Shown here piece by piece: positions 30,559 through 41,386 of a DNA stretch of 64,000 nt. Position 1 is the stretch's first letter; every line of letters starts with the position of its first letter. The notes under the pieces are model-generated. The model saw nothing but the letters and a program-made list of their open reading frames with translations. It searched no databases and had not been told where the DNA came from. Both the position numbers and the translations under genes were made by a program. Source of the stretch: Candidatus Thiodiazotropha sp. CDECU1 (GTDB lineage: Bacteria > Pseudomonadota > Gammaproteobacteria > Chromatiales > Chromatiaceae); contig NZ_OY734020.1 in NCBI RefSeq assembly GCF_963455295.1, positions 4,399,384 to 4,463,383 on the forward strand, in the 5' to 3' direction.

Positions 30559-31362
30559 ATGCAACCATCATTAAAAAGAGTAATAAAATACGGCGCACGT
30601 GGCGACGATGTCGTTCAAGTACAACAAGCTCTTAATGAGGCCGTATCTGCCAAGCCCGAGCTGGTCTCGGACGGTATATTCGGGACTAAGTCTGCCGCCA
30701 GAACTCAGCAGTTCCAACGCAACAACAATCTCATCGCCGACGGTATCGTCGGACCGAACACATGGGCACAACTGATCGCTTTCTTGAAAAACCTGCTGGG
30801 TGTTCCACCCGTTGGTAAGGACAAACATGCTGATCTGCGAAAAAGAATATTGTCTGAAGCTGGCAAACTTGTCGGTAAGGTCGATTTTACACAGCTCATT
30901 GGTGGCAGGCCTAAAGGAATTGACATTGTGAAGGCCATCTTTAAGGAGGCTGCGAACGTTACCCTGCAGGATGACAACTTTAAGGATCCCCACAGCAAGG
31001 CCTGGAGTCCGCAGCCATTCGTCGGTGGAAAGAAAAAGAGCTGGTGCGGTATCTTCTGTGTCTATTGCTATCGCAAGGCCGGACTAAAGACCATCAGGTG
31101 GGATATCGCAATAGGCGCGCCCAGAGGAAATATCGGATTGAACACTTGGAGTCCTCAGTTTGTGCAAAACATCAAGCTGGCGGACATTGGTGCAGTGGCG
31201 ACGCAACAGCACCATTTTCTCATCGAAAAGGTCGATTCAGCTAATCCCTTCAAGCCTCGCCTCAACACCATCGATGGCAATCTGCTTGCGGGAAAAATCC
31301 AACGCCGTACAGGCTATCACCAGGTCGGGAAGGATAACTTCAACTACTACTCCGTGAAGTAG
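30559..31362 (+). CDS. Peptidoglycan-binding protein with CHAP-like amidase domain
   Basis: 267 residues. The N-terminus is a PG_binding_1 domain (IKYGARGDDVVQVQQAL, SDGIFGTKSA, ADGIVGPNTWAQL). The C-terminus has a Cys-His hydrolase pattern: Cys in KKSWCGIFCVYCYRKAG and His in QQHHFLIEKV, then NTIDGN, consistent with a CHAP/NlpC-like peptidase that cuts peptidoglycan cross-links or amides. No signal peptide is visible, which is unusual unless it is released by lysis or by another secretion route. ATG at 30559 is chosen for its GGGGAAG ribosome site; a GTG lies at 30532. Confidence 0.75.
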   Translation: MQPSLKRVIKYGARGDDVVQVQQALNEAVSAKPELVSDGIFGTKSAARTQQFQRNNNLIADGIVGPNTWAQLIAFLKNLLGVPPVGKDKHADLRKRILSEAGKLVGKVDFTQLIGGRPKGIDIVKAIFKEAANVTLQDDNFKDPHSKAWSPQPFVGGKKKSWCGIFCVYCYRKAGLKTIRWDIAIGAPRGNIGLNTWSPQFVQNIKLADIGAVATQQHHFLIEKVDSANPFKPRLNTIDGNLLAGKIQRRTGYHQVGKDNFNYYSVK

Positions 31363-31410
31363 TGTTGCCGTTCAGTAAGGGATCAGGAGCGGTACTATCC
31401 TGAATTGCGC

Positions 31411-32298
31411 TTACTTTATGTGGTCGAGGATCCCTTCAAGCTCATCCAGACTGTTGTAGCCAATAACCAGTTTGCCCTTGCCTTTGCTTCCCTGTTGCAG
31501 ATCGACCTTGGCCCCCAACTTCTCCGACAGGTCCGTGACCAGGCGCCGAATATCGGGATCCATCACCGGGGTTGCCCGGGAGGCTTTAGGCTTTTCCTCC
31601 TGATTCTGTAAGCGGCGTACCAGGCGTTCCGTTTCACGCACCGAGAGTCCCTGGGCAGCGACCTGATTTGCCGCCCGGGTCTGATCCTCACCCTTCAGGC
31701 CCAACAGGCATCGGGCGTGGCCCATTTCCAGGCGTCCGCTCTCCACCAGGGTCTTGACCTCTTCGTTGAGCTCCAGCAGGCGCAACAGGTTGGTCACGGT
31801 GGTGCGCGACTTACCCACCGCTTTGGCCACCTCCTGGTGGGTCAGCCCGAACTCCAGCAACAAACGGCTCAGGGCGTTCGCCTCTTCCAGGGGATTGAGA
31901 TCCTCCCGCTGGATGTTCTCGATCAGCCCCATGGCCATGGCGGCCTCTTCGGTGACCTCCTTGATCACTACCGGTATCTCATCCAACCCCGCCTGCTGAG
32001 CCGCACGCCAACGCCGTTCGCCGGCGATCAATTCATAGCGCTCATTCTCCACCGGGCGTACCACAATCGGCTGAATCACGCCCTGGGCCGCAATCGAGTC
32101 GGCCAGTTCGCGCAAGCTTTCGGCATCGAACTCCCGTCTTGGCTGATAGCGGCCACGCTGGATCAGGTCAACCGGGAGTCGATGCAGATTGTCCCGGTTG
32201 CTGCCGCTTGCGGCTGTCTGTTTGCCCTCGGCCTCGGCCTGCATACCCCCCAGCAGGGCGTCGAGACCGCGACCCAATCCTCTTTTCTTTGTCGCCAT
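31411..32298 (-). CDS. parB: Chromosome-partitioning protein ParB
   Basis: 295 residues. CTP-dependent DNA clamp that loads at parS. Seen: the N-terminal tail RGLGRGLDALLGG, the CTP-binding motif GERRWRAAQQAG, the HTH TNLLRLLEL region with THQEVAKAVGKSRTTV, and the C-terminal dimer domain. 13 bp after parA. Its likely parS sites are two perfect palindromes in recF, about 15 kb away. Confidence 0.98.
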   Translation of the reverse strand: MATKKRGLGRGLDALLGGMQAEAEGKQTAASGSNRDNLHRLPVDLIQRGRYQPRREFDAESLRELADSIAAQGVIQPIVVRPVENERYELIAGERRWRAAQQAGLDEIPVVIKEVTEEAAMAMGLIENIQREDLNPLEEANALSRLLLEFGLTHQEVAKAVGKSRTTVTNLLRLLELNEEVKTLVESGRLEMGHARCLLGLKGEDQTRAANQVAAQGLSVRETERLVRRLQNQEEKPKASRATPVMDPDIRRLVTDLSEKLGAKVDLQQGSKGKGKLVIGYNSLDELEGILDHIK

Positions 32299-32311
32299 AT
32301 GGTTCTATCCC

Positions 32312-33103
32312 TCAGGCCGTTTGGGTTTGCACGTCGCGCATGCGATGGCGTCTCAGCAATTCACTGGCCAGGGCCAGATAGGCGGTGGCTCCCCGTGAAT
32401 GCTTGTCATACAGCAACACCGGTATGCCATGGCTCGGCGCCTCGGCAACCCGGACGTTGCGCGGGATGATGGTGTTGAACACCGCATCCTTGAAATGGGA
32501 GAGTAGCTGTCCGGATACATCTATCGCCAGGTTGTTGCGCGGATCATGCATGGTTCGCAGAAAGCCTTCGATCTGCAGATCCTGATTGAGATGGGCGCGT
32601 ATCTGTTCCACCGTGTTCATCAATGCGGTCAGCCCTTCCAAGGCATAGTACTCGGTCTGGATGGGGATCAGCACCCCGTCCGCCGCCACCAGGGCATTCA
32701 GGGTCAGCATGTTCAACGACGGTGGGCAATCGATGAGGATGTAGTCATAACTCGGCTTTGCCGGGGCCAGTGCCAGGTCGAGTCGCTTCTCCCGCATGGA
32801 GCTGCTCATCAGGCCCACTTCCGCGGCGGTCAGGTCCGAATTCGCCGGCAGCACATCGAAATTGGAATCGGGCGCCAGCTGGATGGCTTGCCGCAGGGTT
32901 GAATCCCCCAACAACAGTTCGCAACAGGAGTGTTCCAAACCGTGTTTGTCGATACCACTGCCCATACTGGCATTGCCCTGTGGATCCATATCCACCAGCA
33001 ACACCCGTTTCTTCATGGCGGCAAGCGAGGCCGCCAGGTTCACGGTGGTGGTGGTTTTGCCGACACCGCCCTTCTGATTGGCGATTGAGATGATGTAACC
33101 CAT
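32312..33103 (-). CDS. parA: Chromosome-partitioning ATPase ParA
   Basis: 263 residues. Deviant Walker A ATPase of the Soj type: NQKGGVGKTTTTVNLA, Walker A' DMDPQGNAS, and DCPPSLNMLT. Works with ParB to move origins. Stands directly after rsmG, in the usual mnmG-rsmG-parA-parB order. Confidence 0.98.
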   Translation of the reverse strand: MGYIISIANQKGGVGKTTTTVNLAASLAAMKKRVLLVDMDPQGNASMGSGIDKHGLEHSCCELLLGDSTLRQAIQLAPDSNFDVLPANSDLTAAEVGLMSSSMREKRLDLALAPAKPSYDYILIDCPPSLNMLTLNALVAADGVLIPIQTEYYALEGLTALMNTVEQIRAHLNQDLQIEGFLRTMHDPRNNLAIDVSGQLLSHFKDAVFNTIIPRNVRVAEAPSHGIPVLLYDKHSRGATAYLALASELLRRHRMRDVQTQTA

Positions 33104-33177
33104 GGCGTAACTCGGCTCCGCAATAACAGGAACTGCCTATCATAACGGTAGTGTCGTTGAAGGTGGTACCCTTTCTG

Positions 33178-33840
33178 TCACTTTGCGTGATATCCGGCCG
33201 CTTGCTCAAGCCGCACAAGACAGCGCTCACCCACCTCGAATGGCACCTGTAACGGAATGACTTCTGCATGTACACCGGCCGGCAGATGGGCAATCTCCTG
33301 CTCGGGAACACTCCCTTTCATGGCCAGGATCTCGGATCCCGGCTGGCGCAGGCCGGCACTCAGGGCAAGCATCTTGGGCAGGTCGGTAAAGGCCCTTGCA
33401 ATCAAGGTTTTAAAAGGTCTGTCGGATTGATACTGCTCAACCCTGGCATGCACCGGCATGACATTATCCAATCCCAATTCCAGTTTCACCTGACGCACAA
33501 AGCGGATCTTTTTACTGTTACTGTCGAGCAGCACGAAATCCGTGGCGGGGCGCATGATCGCCAGGGGTATCCCCGGCACTCCAGCCCCGGTACCCATATC
33601 CAGGCAGGCCCCGCTTTTCAGGTGGGGCAACAGCGCCAGGCTGTCCAACAGATGTCGCCCAACCATCTCCAGGGGCTCGCGAACCGCGGTGAGATTGTAG
33701 GCCCGATTCCACTTCACCAGGAGTGCCAGGAAGTCCATCATCAGGCTCTGTTGTCGCCCATCGAGATCGAGTCCCAACTCGGCGGCACCCGCCAATAGTC
33801 GCTGCTGGCAGGCAGAGGCATCATAGCGATCATCAACCAT
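33178..33840 (-). CDS. rsmG: 16S rRNA (guanine527-N7)-methyltransferase
   Basis: 220 residues from ATG at 33840, which overlaps the mnmG stop (TGATG); a GTG at 33852 would add four residues. SAM-dependent methyltransferase for G527 of 16S rRNA. Seen: KWNRAYNLTAVRE, the SAM loop DMGTGAGVPGIPLAI, LLDSNSKKIRFV, and ARAFTDLPKML. Coupled to mnmG. Confidence 0.96.
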   Translation of the reverse strand: MVDDRYDASACQQRLLAGAAELGLDLDGRQQSLMMDFLALLVKWNRAYNLTAVREPLEMVGRHLLDSLALLPHLKSGACLDMGTGAGVPGIPLAIMRPATDFVLLDSNSKKIRFVRQVKLELGLDNVMPVHARVEQYQSDRPFKTLIARAFTDLPKMLALSAGLRQPGSEILAMKGSVPEQEIAHLPAGVHAEVIPLQVPFEVGERCLVRLEQAAGYHAK

Positions 33841-35714
33841 CAGGCTGAACACTTTTTCAGATGAATCAAAAGCAGGGAGATGGCCGCAGGGGTGACACCA
33901 GGAATACGTCCCGCCTGTCCCAGGGTCTGTGGCCGATGCCGCTGCAGTTTCTCCATCACCTCGGACGAGAGTCCGCGAACCGTTGCATAATCGAGTCCAT
34001 CAGGCAGGATAACCGCCTCATTGGCACGCTGTTTTTCGATCTCCCCCTGCTGGCGATCGATATAACCGGCATATTTGGCCTGGACCTCGAGCTGCTCGAT
34101 GACCTGCGGGTCCGTCTCTCCCGGTCCCAGTTTCGCCATCCCCATCAACTGTTGATAGGCCACATTCGGTCTGGCAAGCAGATTGATGGCACAGGCCTCT
34201 TTGGAGAGGGTGCCACCCAGAATGGCTTGTGCCTGCGCCGGCTCCACATCGTTGGGATTGAGCCAGATCCCTTTCAGGCGCTGCTGCTCCCGTTCGATCG
34301 CATCCCGTTTACGACAGTAAAGCTCCCAGCGCCGATCGTCCACCAAACCGAGATTACGTCCGGTTTCAGTCAGCCGCAGATCCGCATTGTCCTCACGTAG
34401 CATCAGCCGGTACTCGGCACGGCTGGTGAACATGCGATAGGGTTCCAGGGTGCCCTGGGTTATCAGATCGTCCACCATCACTCCGAGATAGGCCTCATCC
34501 CTGCGCGGCGTCCAGGGCTGCTCCTCCCGGCACATGAGCACCGCGTTGATTCCTGCCAGCAGGCCCTGTGCCGCCGCCTCCTCGTAACCGGTGGTGCCAT
34601 TGATCTGACCGGCAAAGAATAGGCCGTGCAGAAATTTTGTCTGCAGTGAAGCCTGCAGGTCACGGGGATCGAAATAGTCATACTCGATGGCATAACCGGG
34701 GCGCGTCAAATGGGCCTTTTCGAAGCCCACCATGGAGCGCACCAACTTCAGCTGGATATCGAACGGAAGGCTGGTGGAGATACCGTTGGGATAGACTTCG
34801 TGGGTATCCAGCCCTTCGGGTTCGATAAAGATCTGGTGGGACTCCTTATCCGCAAAGCGGACGATTTTATCCTCGATGGAGGGGCAGTAACGTGGCCCGA
34901 CGCCTTCGATGACACCCGTGTACATGGGTGAACGGGAGAGCCCGCCGCGGATGATTTCATGGGTCTCCCGGTTGGTATGGGTGATATGGCAGCTGACCTG
35001 CCGCGGGTGCTGATCAGGGGATCCCAGAAATGAGAAGACCGGGGTGGGGATGTCGCCGGGTTGTGCCTGCAGCCGCGTATAGTCGATGCTGCGGCCGTCG
35101 ATTCTTGGCGGGGTGCCGGTCTTCAGCCGATCGACCCTAAAGGGTAACTCCCGAAGTCGCTGGGAGAGGGCATTGGCGGGTGGGTCTCCAGCGCGACCGC
35201 CTGCATAGTTGGACATGCCGATATGGATTCGACCACCGAGAAAGGTGCCTACGGTCAGCACCACCGCATTGGCGCGGAACTTCAAGCCCATCTGGGTGAC
35301 GACACCGGTCACCCGCTCCTGTTCCACCAGCAGATCATCCACCGCCTGCTGAAAGATCTCCAGGTTGGGCTGATTCTCCAGGGCATGTCGAATGGCCGCT
35401 TTATAGCGTACCCGGTCTGCCTGGGCTCGGGTGGCGCGCACAGCAGCCCCTTTACGCGAGTTGAGGATGCGAAACTGAATCCCGCCGAGATCCGCCGCAT
35501 GGGCCATAATTCCACCCAAGGCATCCACTTCCTTGACCAGATGGCCCTTACCTATACCCCCGATGGCGGGATTGCAGCTCATCTGACCCAGGGTTTCGAT
35601 GTTATGGCTGAGCAACAGTGTGCGTGCACCCATGCGCACGGCAGCCAGGGCCGCTTCGGTGCCGGCATGTCCGCCGCCCACTACAATCACATCATAAGTG
35701 TTGGTATAAAACAT
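33840..35714 (-). CDS. mnmG: tRNA uridine-5-carboxymethylaminomethyl enzyme MnmG
   Basis: 624 residues. FAD enzyme that, with MnmE, adds carboxymethylaminomethyl to U34 of tRNAs. Seen: the FAD-binding [38 protein letters not shown], and a C-terminal helical domain for tRNA/MnmE binding ([10 protein letters not shown]). Its partner mnmE lies about 5 kb downstream in this window. Confidence 0.98.
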   Translation of the reverse strand: MFYTNTYDVIVVGGGHAGTEAALAAVRMGARTLLLSHNIETLGQMSCNPAIGGIGKGHLVKEVDALGGIMAHAADLGGIQFRILNSRKGAAVRATRAQADRVRYKAAIRHALENQPNLEIFQQAVDDLLVEQERVTGVVTQMGLKFRANAVVLTVGTFLGGRIHIGMSNYAGGRAGDPPANALSQRLRELPFRVDRLKTGTPPRIDGRSIDYTRLQAQPGDIPTPVFSFLGSPDQHPRQVSCHITHTNRETHEIIRGGLSRSPMYTGVIEGVGPRYCPSIEDKIVRFADKESHQIFIEPEGLDTHEVYPNGISTSLPFDIQLKLVRSMVGFEKAHLTRPGYAIEYDYFDPRDLQASLQTKFLHGLFFAGQINGTTGYEEAAAQGLLAGINAVLMCREEQPWTPRRDEAYLGVMVDDLITQGTLEPYRMFTSRAEYRLMLREDNADLRLTETGRNLGLVDDRRWELYCRKRDAIEREQQRLKGIWLNPNDVEPAQAQAILGGTLSKEACAINLLARPNVAYQQLMGMAKLGPGETDPQVIEQLEVQAKYAGYIDRQQGEIEKQRANEAVILPDGLDYATVRGLSSEVMEKLQRHRPQTLGQAGRIPGVTPAAISLLLIHLKKCSA

Positions 35715-35797
35715 GGGTCTCTGATTAGGTGCTTTTGCAAAGATTCTTTAATGGGAATCGGCTATTTTAGCCGATTCGATGGACTCCACGGAAATCT

Positions 35798-36715
35798 ATG
35801 AGCTCTGAATTACAAAAGATTATCGATGCCGCCGGCAATATTCTATTGGGCAAACAGGAGGTGGTTAAACTATCCCTTGCCTGTCTGCTGGCCCGGGGGC
35901 ATCTGTTGATCGAGGATCTGCCCGGCGTCGGTAAGACCACCCTGGCCCATACCCTGGCCCATATGTTGGGGCTTCACTACCAACGCATCCAGTTTACCAG
36001 CGATCTTCTACCCTCGGATATCGTCGGGGTGTCGATCTTTGAGCGAAGCGAACAGCGCTTTCAGTTCCACCACGGCCCAATTTTTGCGCAACTGGTCCTG
36101 GCCGATGAGATCAACCGCGCCACACCCAAGGCGCAAAGTGCCTTGCTGGAGGCCATGGAGGAGCGCCAGGTCACCACCGATGGCGTCACCCACGGCTTGC
36201 CTGAACCCTTTTTTGTCATTGCCACGCAGAATCCCAGCCATCAGGTCGGCACCTTCCCGTTGCCGGAATCACAGCTGGACCGGTTTCTGATGCGCATACG
36301 CATCGGCTATCCCGCGAGAGAAGCTGAGAGAGAACTGCTCGGCGGCGAGGACCGGCGTCAAATGCTGAAAAAAATATCGGCCGTGATAGACAGTCAGAAA
36401 CTGACCGAATATCAGCAGCGTGTTTCAGCCGTGCATGTGGCGGATGCCCTGATCGACTACTGTCAGGATATACTTTCATACAGCCGTAACTCTCCAGACT
36501 ACCGGCACGGTCTCTCTCCCAGGGCTGGTTTGGCGATCCTCCAGGGCGCCCGGGCCTGGGCATTGATCGAAGGCAGAAAGCTGGTGTTACCTGAAGATCT
36601 GCAAGCGATCCTGCCCGCCACCATAGGACACCGCCTGCAGCCGGCAGGGGATAGCGCCGAGCCGCACGGGGAGAGTCTGGTGATGAATCTAATCAGTTCA
36701 GTACCTATCCCTTGA
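35798..36715 (+). CDS. MoxR-family AAA+ ATPase
   Basis: 305 residues. Chaperone-type ATPase. Seen: Walker A DLPGVGKTTLAHTLA, Walker B VLADEINRATPKAQSALLEAMEE, ATQNPSHQVGTFPLPESQLDRF, and the C-terminal lid. First gene of a three-gene operon (MoxR, DUF58, transglutaminase), starting one bp before the next gene, and divergent from mnmG. Such operons probably assemble or activate a membrane or envelope complex; the target is not known. Confidence 0.94.
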   Translation: MSSELQKIIDAAGNILLGKQEVVKLSLACLLARGHLLIEDLPGVGKTTLAHTLAHMLGLHYQRIQFTSDLLPSDIVGVSIFERSEQRFQFHHGPIFAQLVLADEINRATPKAQSALLEAMEERQVTTDGVTHGLPEPFFVIATQNPSHQVGTFPLPESQLDRFLMRIRIGYPAREAERELLGGEDRRQMLKKISAVIDSQKLTEYQQRVSAVHVADALIDYCQDILSYSRNSPDYRHGLSPRAGLAILQGARAWALIEGRKLVLPEDLQAILPATIGHRLQPAGDSAEPHGESLVMNLISSVPIP

Positions 36716-36716
36716 G

Positions 36717-37688
36717 ATGGCAGCGATAACCCAGGTTCACTGGCTGAAGAACTTGCGTCGCCGCGCACGACCGGAATCCCGTGGCAGGGTGCGAATTGCA
36801 GCGCGCAGCATCTATATTCTGCCAACCCGACAGGGAATGCTGTTGGCCCTGCTGTTGCTATTGATGTTGGCTGGCTCCATCAACTATGGCAGTAACCTGG
36901 GACACTTGATGACCTTCCTGCTCGGTGGTATCTGGCTGGTAACCATCCTTCACACCTGGCGCAATCTACTCGGTCTGTCGATCCAGCCAGGAGAGGCGGC
37001 TTCCGTTTTCGCCGGTCAGACCGCCGACTTTTCTCTGCGTGTGAAGAACGACAGCACTGCCTATCATTATGGGATTGCCTTAAGGTGCAAAAAGCAGTTT
37101 GCTGACACGGTCGATATCCCAGCCAACTCAATCACTGAGCTGCACATACCCATAAAGACCGAACGGCGCGGATACCTGCAGATACCGGAAATCATCATTC
37201 AGACCAGCTATCCACTCGGTCTTTTCAGGGCCTGGAGTTATGCCCAACTCGACCAATCTTGTCTGGTCTACCCCAAACCTGCCACTCAGGGCGAACCACC
37301 GACCCAGGCTGTCTACAGTCACAGCGACTCAGGCGACAGAGGCGTAGGCGCTGACGACTTCATCGGCTTGCGAAGTTATCGGCTGGGGGATTCTCCTCGG
37401 CAGATCGATTGGAAGGCCCAGGCCAGAGAGCGGGGGCTGTTGAGTAAACAGTTTGGCGGTGACCGGAGCGAACAGGTGCGTCTCGATTGGGAGCTGCTGA
37501 AAGAGTACCCTACCGAACAACGCCTCAGCCTGCTTTGTCGATTCATTCTCCAGGCCGAAGAGCAACAACAAAGATACAGTCTGCAGATGCCGGGGCAGAA
37601 GATACCCACCGCATCTGGACCTTTGCACCAGCAACGCTGTCTTTCACTGCTTGCCCGTTACGGCGATGACAATGAAACAACCGGTTGA
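36717..37688 (+). CDS. DUF58 domain membrane protein
   Basis: 323 residues. Two N-terminal transmembrane helices (GMLLALLLLLMLAGSINYG and LMTFLLGGIWLVTILH), a beta-rich domain, then the DUF58 signature DFIGLRSYRLGDSPRQIDWK. Typical partner of MoxR ATPases. It starts one base after moxR stops and overlaps the transglutaminase gene. Confidence 0.92.
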   Translation: MAAITQVHWLKNLRRRARPESRGRVRIAARSIYILPTRQGMLLALLLLLMLAGSINYGSNLGHLMTFLLGGIWLVTILHTWRNLLGLSIQPGEAASVFAGQTADFSLRVKNDSTAYHYGIALRCKKQFADTVDIPANSITELHIPIKTERRGYLQIPEIIIQTSYPLGLFRAWSYAQLDQSCLVYPKPATQGEPPTQAVYSHSDSGDRGVGADDFIGLRSYRLGDSPRQIDWKAQARERGLLSKQFGGDRSEQVRLDWELLKEYPTEQRLSLLCRFILQAEEQQQRYSLQMPGQKIPTASGPLHQQRCLSLLARYGDDNETTG

Positions 37689-39654
37689 CTACTCGGTAAC
37701 ACCCGCTTTCATGTTAAGGCTCAGCCTGGTGATGGGCCTGGCGCTGTTACCCCACTCAAGCAACATCCCCCTCAATATCTCACTCTATCTTTTACTATTG
37801 TTCACTTGGCGTATCGCCAGTCTCCATTGGCACAAACTTCAACCCGGGCAGTGGCTGCTTCTGCTGGTTACATGCGTATCGATATTTGTCGTCTATTCCC
37901 GATACCAGACACTATTGGGACGGGATCCTGGGGTTGCCCTGTTGGGAATAATGCTGCTGCTGAAGGTCATGGAGACAAGAAAGCGACGGGATATCTATAT
38001 CTCGGTATTCATCTCATACTTTGTCGTTGTCACACAATTCCTATATAGCCAATCGTTGGCACTATCCATCTATCTTGTCATCGTGGTTACCGCTCTCACT
38101 GCTCTATTGCTGGAGATAAACCGGGTCACGCCTCCACGAAATATTCTGCGCCCGTTCATAAAGACCATACAGATAACCCTGCAGGCTTTACCCATAGCGA
38201 TCATCCTGTTCATCATATTTCCCCGCATCACACAACCGCTGTGGAACTTTGCTTCTCAATCGGTCGCCAGGACAGGTCTCAGTGATAGAGTCACTCCAGG
38301 CTCGGTCAGTGAACTGGTTGAATCCTCGGAGGTGGCTTTCAGGGCACAATTCAAACAGCCTCCGCCACCACCACAGCAACGTTATTGGCGCGCTCTGGTT
38401 CTGTGGGATACGGATGGATATAGCTGGTATACAGACAAGCAACAACCGATCGGCACGGACAGCACCAAGTTGATCATTTTGGATCAGCCAATCAAGTATG
38501 AAATTTTCCTGGAGCCACATGATGAAGAGTGGCTGGTCGCCCTTGATGTTCCCCTTGAAGCACCAGCCCGAAGCAGACTGAAGCATGACTTACAGTTAAT
38601 TTACAGCACAGCCGTGACTACTCCTAAGTCTTACACTCTGCACTCATCGACCCGGTATGGTATGTCTGACCTCTCATCAATACTACGTCAAAGAGGATTG
38701 CAGCTTGGTGAGACGGTGACGGATCAGCAACGTCAACTGGTCGCTCAATGGCGCACAGAAGCACAAACCGATACACAGGTAGTCGAACAGGCATTGCGTT
38801 TCTTCAACACAAATCCTTTTATCTACACGCTCTCACCACCAACATATCGAGACAATCCCGTTGAAGAATTTTTATTTGAGGGTAGGGCCGGTTTCTGTGA
38901 ACACTACGCCACCAGTTTCACGCAATTGATGCGCATTGCCGGCATTCCGTCACGCTTGGTACTGGGTTATCAGGGTGGCGAGTACAATCAGCTCGGAGAC
39001 TACTTTATCATTCGCCAATACCATGCCCATGCCTGGTCGGAGGTGTGGCTGGAAGGAAGAGGCTGGGTAAGAATAGACCCCACCGCGGCGGTCGCCCCGG
39101 AACGCATAGAATACCCCTTACGCATGGCTTTCGGCGAAGAGGGTGCGCCGGCCATGTTCGAGATAGATGGTAGCGGTCTGGCTGCATCCATGCTACGCCA
39201 GTTCACCCATGCCCTCGATAGCGTTAATATCCAGTGGCGTCGGTTGATCATCGGTTACAGCAGGGAACACCAATTCACCCTGATGCGTAATTTTGGATTT
39301 GACGCTTATAGCAGCGTCCGCTGGAGTTTGATCACCGCGGGATCGGTGGCGATTGTCTTGTTGGTTGTGGTGTTGATAATCATCCGCCAGGGCAGGTTGA
39401 GGCTCTCTCCCACACAACAGCTCTATCACCGTTTCTGTAAAAAGCTCTCCCGCCTGGGTATCCGGCGTAGATCCTATGAAGGCCCCATGGATTTCGCAAC
39501 CCGGGCTGCCCGCCAGCGACCGGATCTGGCCAGCCAGATCATGGCCATCATCGGCCTCTATATCAAATTGCGCTACGCCTCACAGGGGAGTGACGCTGAA
39601 CAACGGCGCGCATTCGCCCGACAGGTTCGTCTGTTCCGTCCACGACGGAGATGA
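37672..39654 (+). CDS. TgpA-like transmembrane transglutaminase
   Basis: 660 residues from ATG at 37672 (an earlier start at 37651 is possible). Several N-terminal transmembrane helices, a periplasmic transglutaminase-like domain with Cys in GRAGFCEHYATSFTQLMR, His in AHAWSEVWLEGRGW and Asp in RIDPTAA, then a last helix (ITAGSVAIVLLVVVLIII) and a cytoplasmic tail. The triad is intact. Homologues crosslink or cleave periplasmic proteins; TgpA of Pseudomonas is essential, but the substrate is unclear. Its stop is 8 bp from the convergent ydcH-like gene. Confidence 0.93.
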   Translation: MKQPVDYSVTPAFMLRLSLVMGLALLPHSSNIPLNISLYLLLLFTWRIASLHWHKLQPGQWLLLLVTCVSIFVVYSRYQTLLGRDPGVALLGIMLLLKVMETRKRRDIYISVFISYFVVVTQFLYSQSLALSIYLVIVVTALTALLLEINRVTPPRNILRPFIKTIQITLQALPIAIILFIIFPRITQPLWNFASQSVARTGLSDRVTPGSVSELVESSEVAFRAQFKQPPPPPQQRYWRALVLWDTDGYSWYTDKQQPIGTDSTKLIILDQPIKYEIFLEPHDEEWLVALDVPLEAPARSRLKHDLQLIYSTAVTTPKSYTLHSSTRYGMSDLSSILRQRGLQLGETVTDQQRQLVAQWRTEAQTDTQVVEQALRFFNTNPFIYTLSPPTYRDNPVEEFLFEGRAGFCEHYATSFTQLMRIAGIPSRLVLGYQGGEYNQLGDYFIIRQYHAHAWSEVWLEGRGWVRIDPTAAVAPERIEYPLRMAFGEEGAPAMFEIDGSGLAASMLRQFTHALDSVNIQWRRLIIGYSREHQFTLMRNFGFDAYSSVRWSLITAGSVAIVLLVVVLIIIRQGRLRLSPTQQLYHRFCKKLSRLGIRRRSYEGPMDFATRAARQRPDLASQIMAIIGLYIKLRYASQGSDAEQRRAFARQVRLFRPRRR

Positions 39655-39661
39655 AGATCAA

Positions 39662-39898
39662 TCAGCCGTGTAAAATGGCATACAGCCTGTCTTTCAATAG
39701 TACCCGCCGTTTCTTCATCTCCTCCATATGGAAATCGGAAACCGGATTGTGCAACTCCTCGAGATTACGGATATGTGCATCCAACCAGTCATATTCGTCC
39801 ATCAGGTTATGGAAGACATCATTGCTGGCACGCAACTCCGCAATCTTGTCGGCATATTCCGGGAATTCATGTAGTAGATCATGGGATTCACCCAGCAT
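39662..39898 (-). CDS. YdcH family (DUF465) protein
   Basis: 78 residues, one helical hairpin with charged heptads (MLGESHDLLHEFPEYADKI, NLEELHNPVSDFHMEEMKKR, LKDRLYAIL). DUF465 proteins are small, conserved and of unknown function. Convergent with the transglutaminase gene; divergent spacing of 126 bp to mnmE on the same strand. Confidence 0.85.
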   Translation of the reverse strand: MLGESHDLLHEFPEYADKIAELRASNDVFHNLMDEYDWLDAHIRNLEELHNPVSDFHMEEMKKRRVLLKDRLYAILHG

Positions 39899-40024
39899 GG
39901 TTTTACTCCTCTTATATTGTCACTCTATTGCACCACAGATAGCACTGCCTATGCCACGCCTACAATGTGCTCGGTCAAAAAAAATCGGTTTATTCAAAAC
40001 TGGATCCATACCTGGCCAAGGACC

Positions 40025-41371
40025 TCATTTACCGATACAGAAACTACTGAAGATCCGTCCTAGAAGGTCATCCGCGGTAAATTCGCCGGTAATCTCCGCT
40101 AATGATTGCTGTGCCAACCGAAGATCTTCAGCCAACAATTCACCCGCTCTATCCCGTTGCAGACTCAACGCTCCCTGGCGAAGATACTCGATGGCTCTCT
40201 CCAAGGCATCCAGATGGCGGCGTCTGGCGATAAAGTCCCCTTCACCCAGGTGCTGGTAACCTACGCATTGTATGAGATGGGCTCTAAGCAGATCTATTCC
40301 CTCGCCTCGGGTGGCGGATAGGGCAATCTCAATCCCAGACTCATCCTCATTGAGTCGCGGTGAACTGCCTGCAATATCAATCTTGTTTCGGATCAGGGTT
40401 ACAGGAACACCATCCGGCAATTGGTCTCTGTCCACGGCCAGGTGTTGCGGATCCGTATGGTCGTCAAACACCCACAGTACCCGGTCAGCCAGCTCCATCT
40501 CATGTTTCGCCCGGCGAATGCCCTCCGCTTCGACCGGATCATGGCTATCGCGCATACCCGCGGTATCGATAATGTGCAGGGGCATGCCCTCAATGGTGAT
40601 ACGTTCGCGCAACAGATCCCTGGTGGTTCCCGGGATGTCGGTGACGATGGCGGCTTCGGCACCGGCCAGGGCATTCAACAAACTCGATTTGCCGGCATTG
40701 GGCCTGCCCGCGATAACCAGGGTCAATCCATCTCTCAGCAGTCTGCCACTATGGGCGCTCTGCCGCGTGTCGTTAATCTCATCGAGTATAGTATGTAAGC
40801 GTTCACTTACGTTACTGTCAGCGAGAAAATCGATCTCCTCTTCGGGAAAGTCGATGGCTGACTCGACGTAGAGGCGGAGTTCGATCAGTGCCTCAACCAG
40901 CTTATGTATCTTGTCTGAAAATGCCCCTTGCAGGGTGCGGGTGGCCGATCGGGCCGCCGCTTGACTCTCCGCATCGATCAGATCCGCAATCGCTTCGGCC
41001 TGCACGAGATCGAGTTTACCATTCAGAAAGGCCCGTTCACTGAATTCACCAGGACGGGCCAGACGTGCACCATGCTGAAGGATCTGTTGCAGCAGCAGAT
41101 CCAAAACCACCGGCCCGCCATGGCCCTGGAGTTCCAGCACATCTTCACCGGTAAATGATTGGGGATTGGGGAAATAGATGGCCAGGCCACTGTCGATGGT
41201 ATTGTCATGCTGATCCCGAAAGGATCGCAGAGATGCCTGCCTGGGCGGCGGAACCGAACCCAACAACAGCTCGGCAATCCTACCGCACTCAGGTCCGCTT
41301 ATGCGGACTATGCCGACACTGCCGCGGCCTGGCGGTGTGGCGATTGCCGCGATGGTATCAAGCGGCCGCAT
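40025..41371 (-). CDS. mnmE: tRNA modification GTPase MnmE
   Basis: 448 residues. Partner of MnmG for U34 modification. Seen: N-terminal folate-binding domain ([20 protein letters not shown]), G domain [36 protein letters not shown], and the C-terminal catalytic Cys motif FCIGK. 15 bp after yidC on the same strand. Confidence 0.98.
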   Translation of the reverse strand: MRPLDTIAAIATPPGRGSVGIVRISGPECGRIAELLLGSVPPPRQASLRSFRDQHDNTIDSGLAIYFPNPQSFTGEDVLELQGHGGPVVLDLLLQQILQHGARLARPGEFSERAFLNGKLDLVQAEAIADLIDAESQAAARSATRTLQGAFSDKIHKLVEALIELRLYVESAIDFPEEEIDFLADSNVSERLHTILDEINDTRQSAHSGRLLRDGLTLVIAGRPNAGKSSLLNALAGAEAAIVTDIPGTTRDLLRERITIEGMPLHIIDTAGMRDSHDPVEAEGIRRAKHEMELADRVLWVFDDHTDPQHLAVDRDQLPDGVPVTLIRNKIDIAGSSPRLNEDESGIEIALSATRGEGIDLLRAHLIQCVGYQHLGEGDFIARRRHLDALERAIEYLRQGALSLQRDRAGELLAEDLRLAQQSLAEITGEFTADDLLGRIFSSFCIGK

Positions 41372-41386
41372 GCTCAGGCTGAGAAA

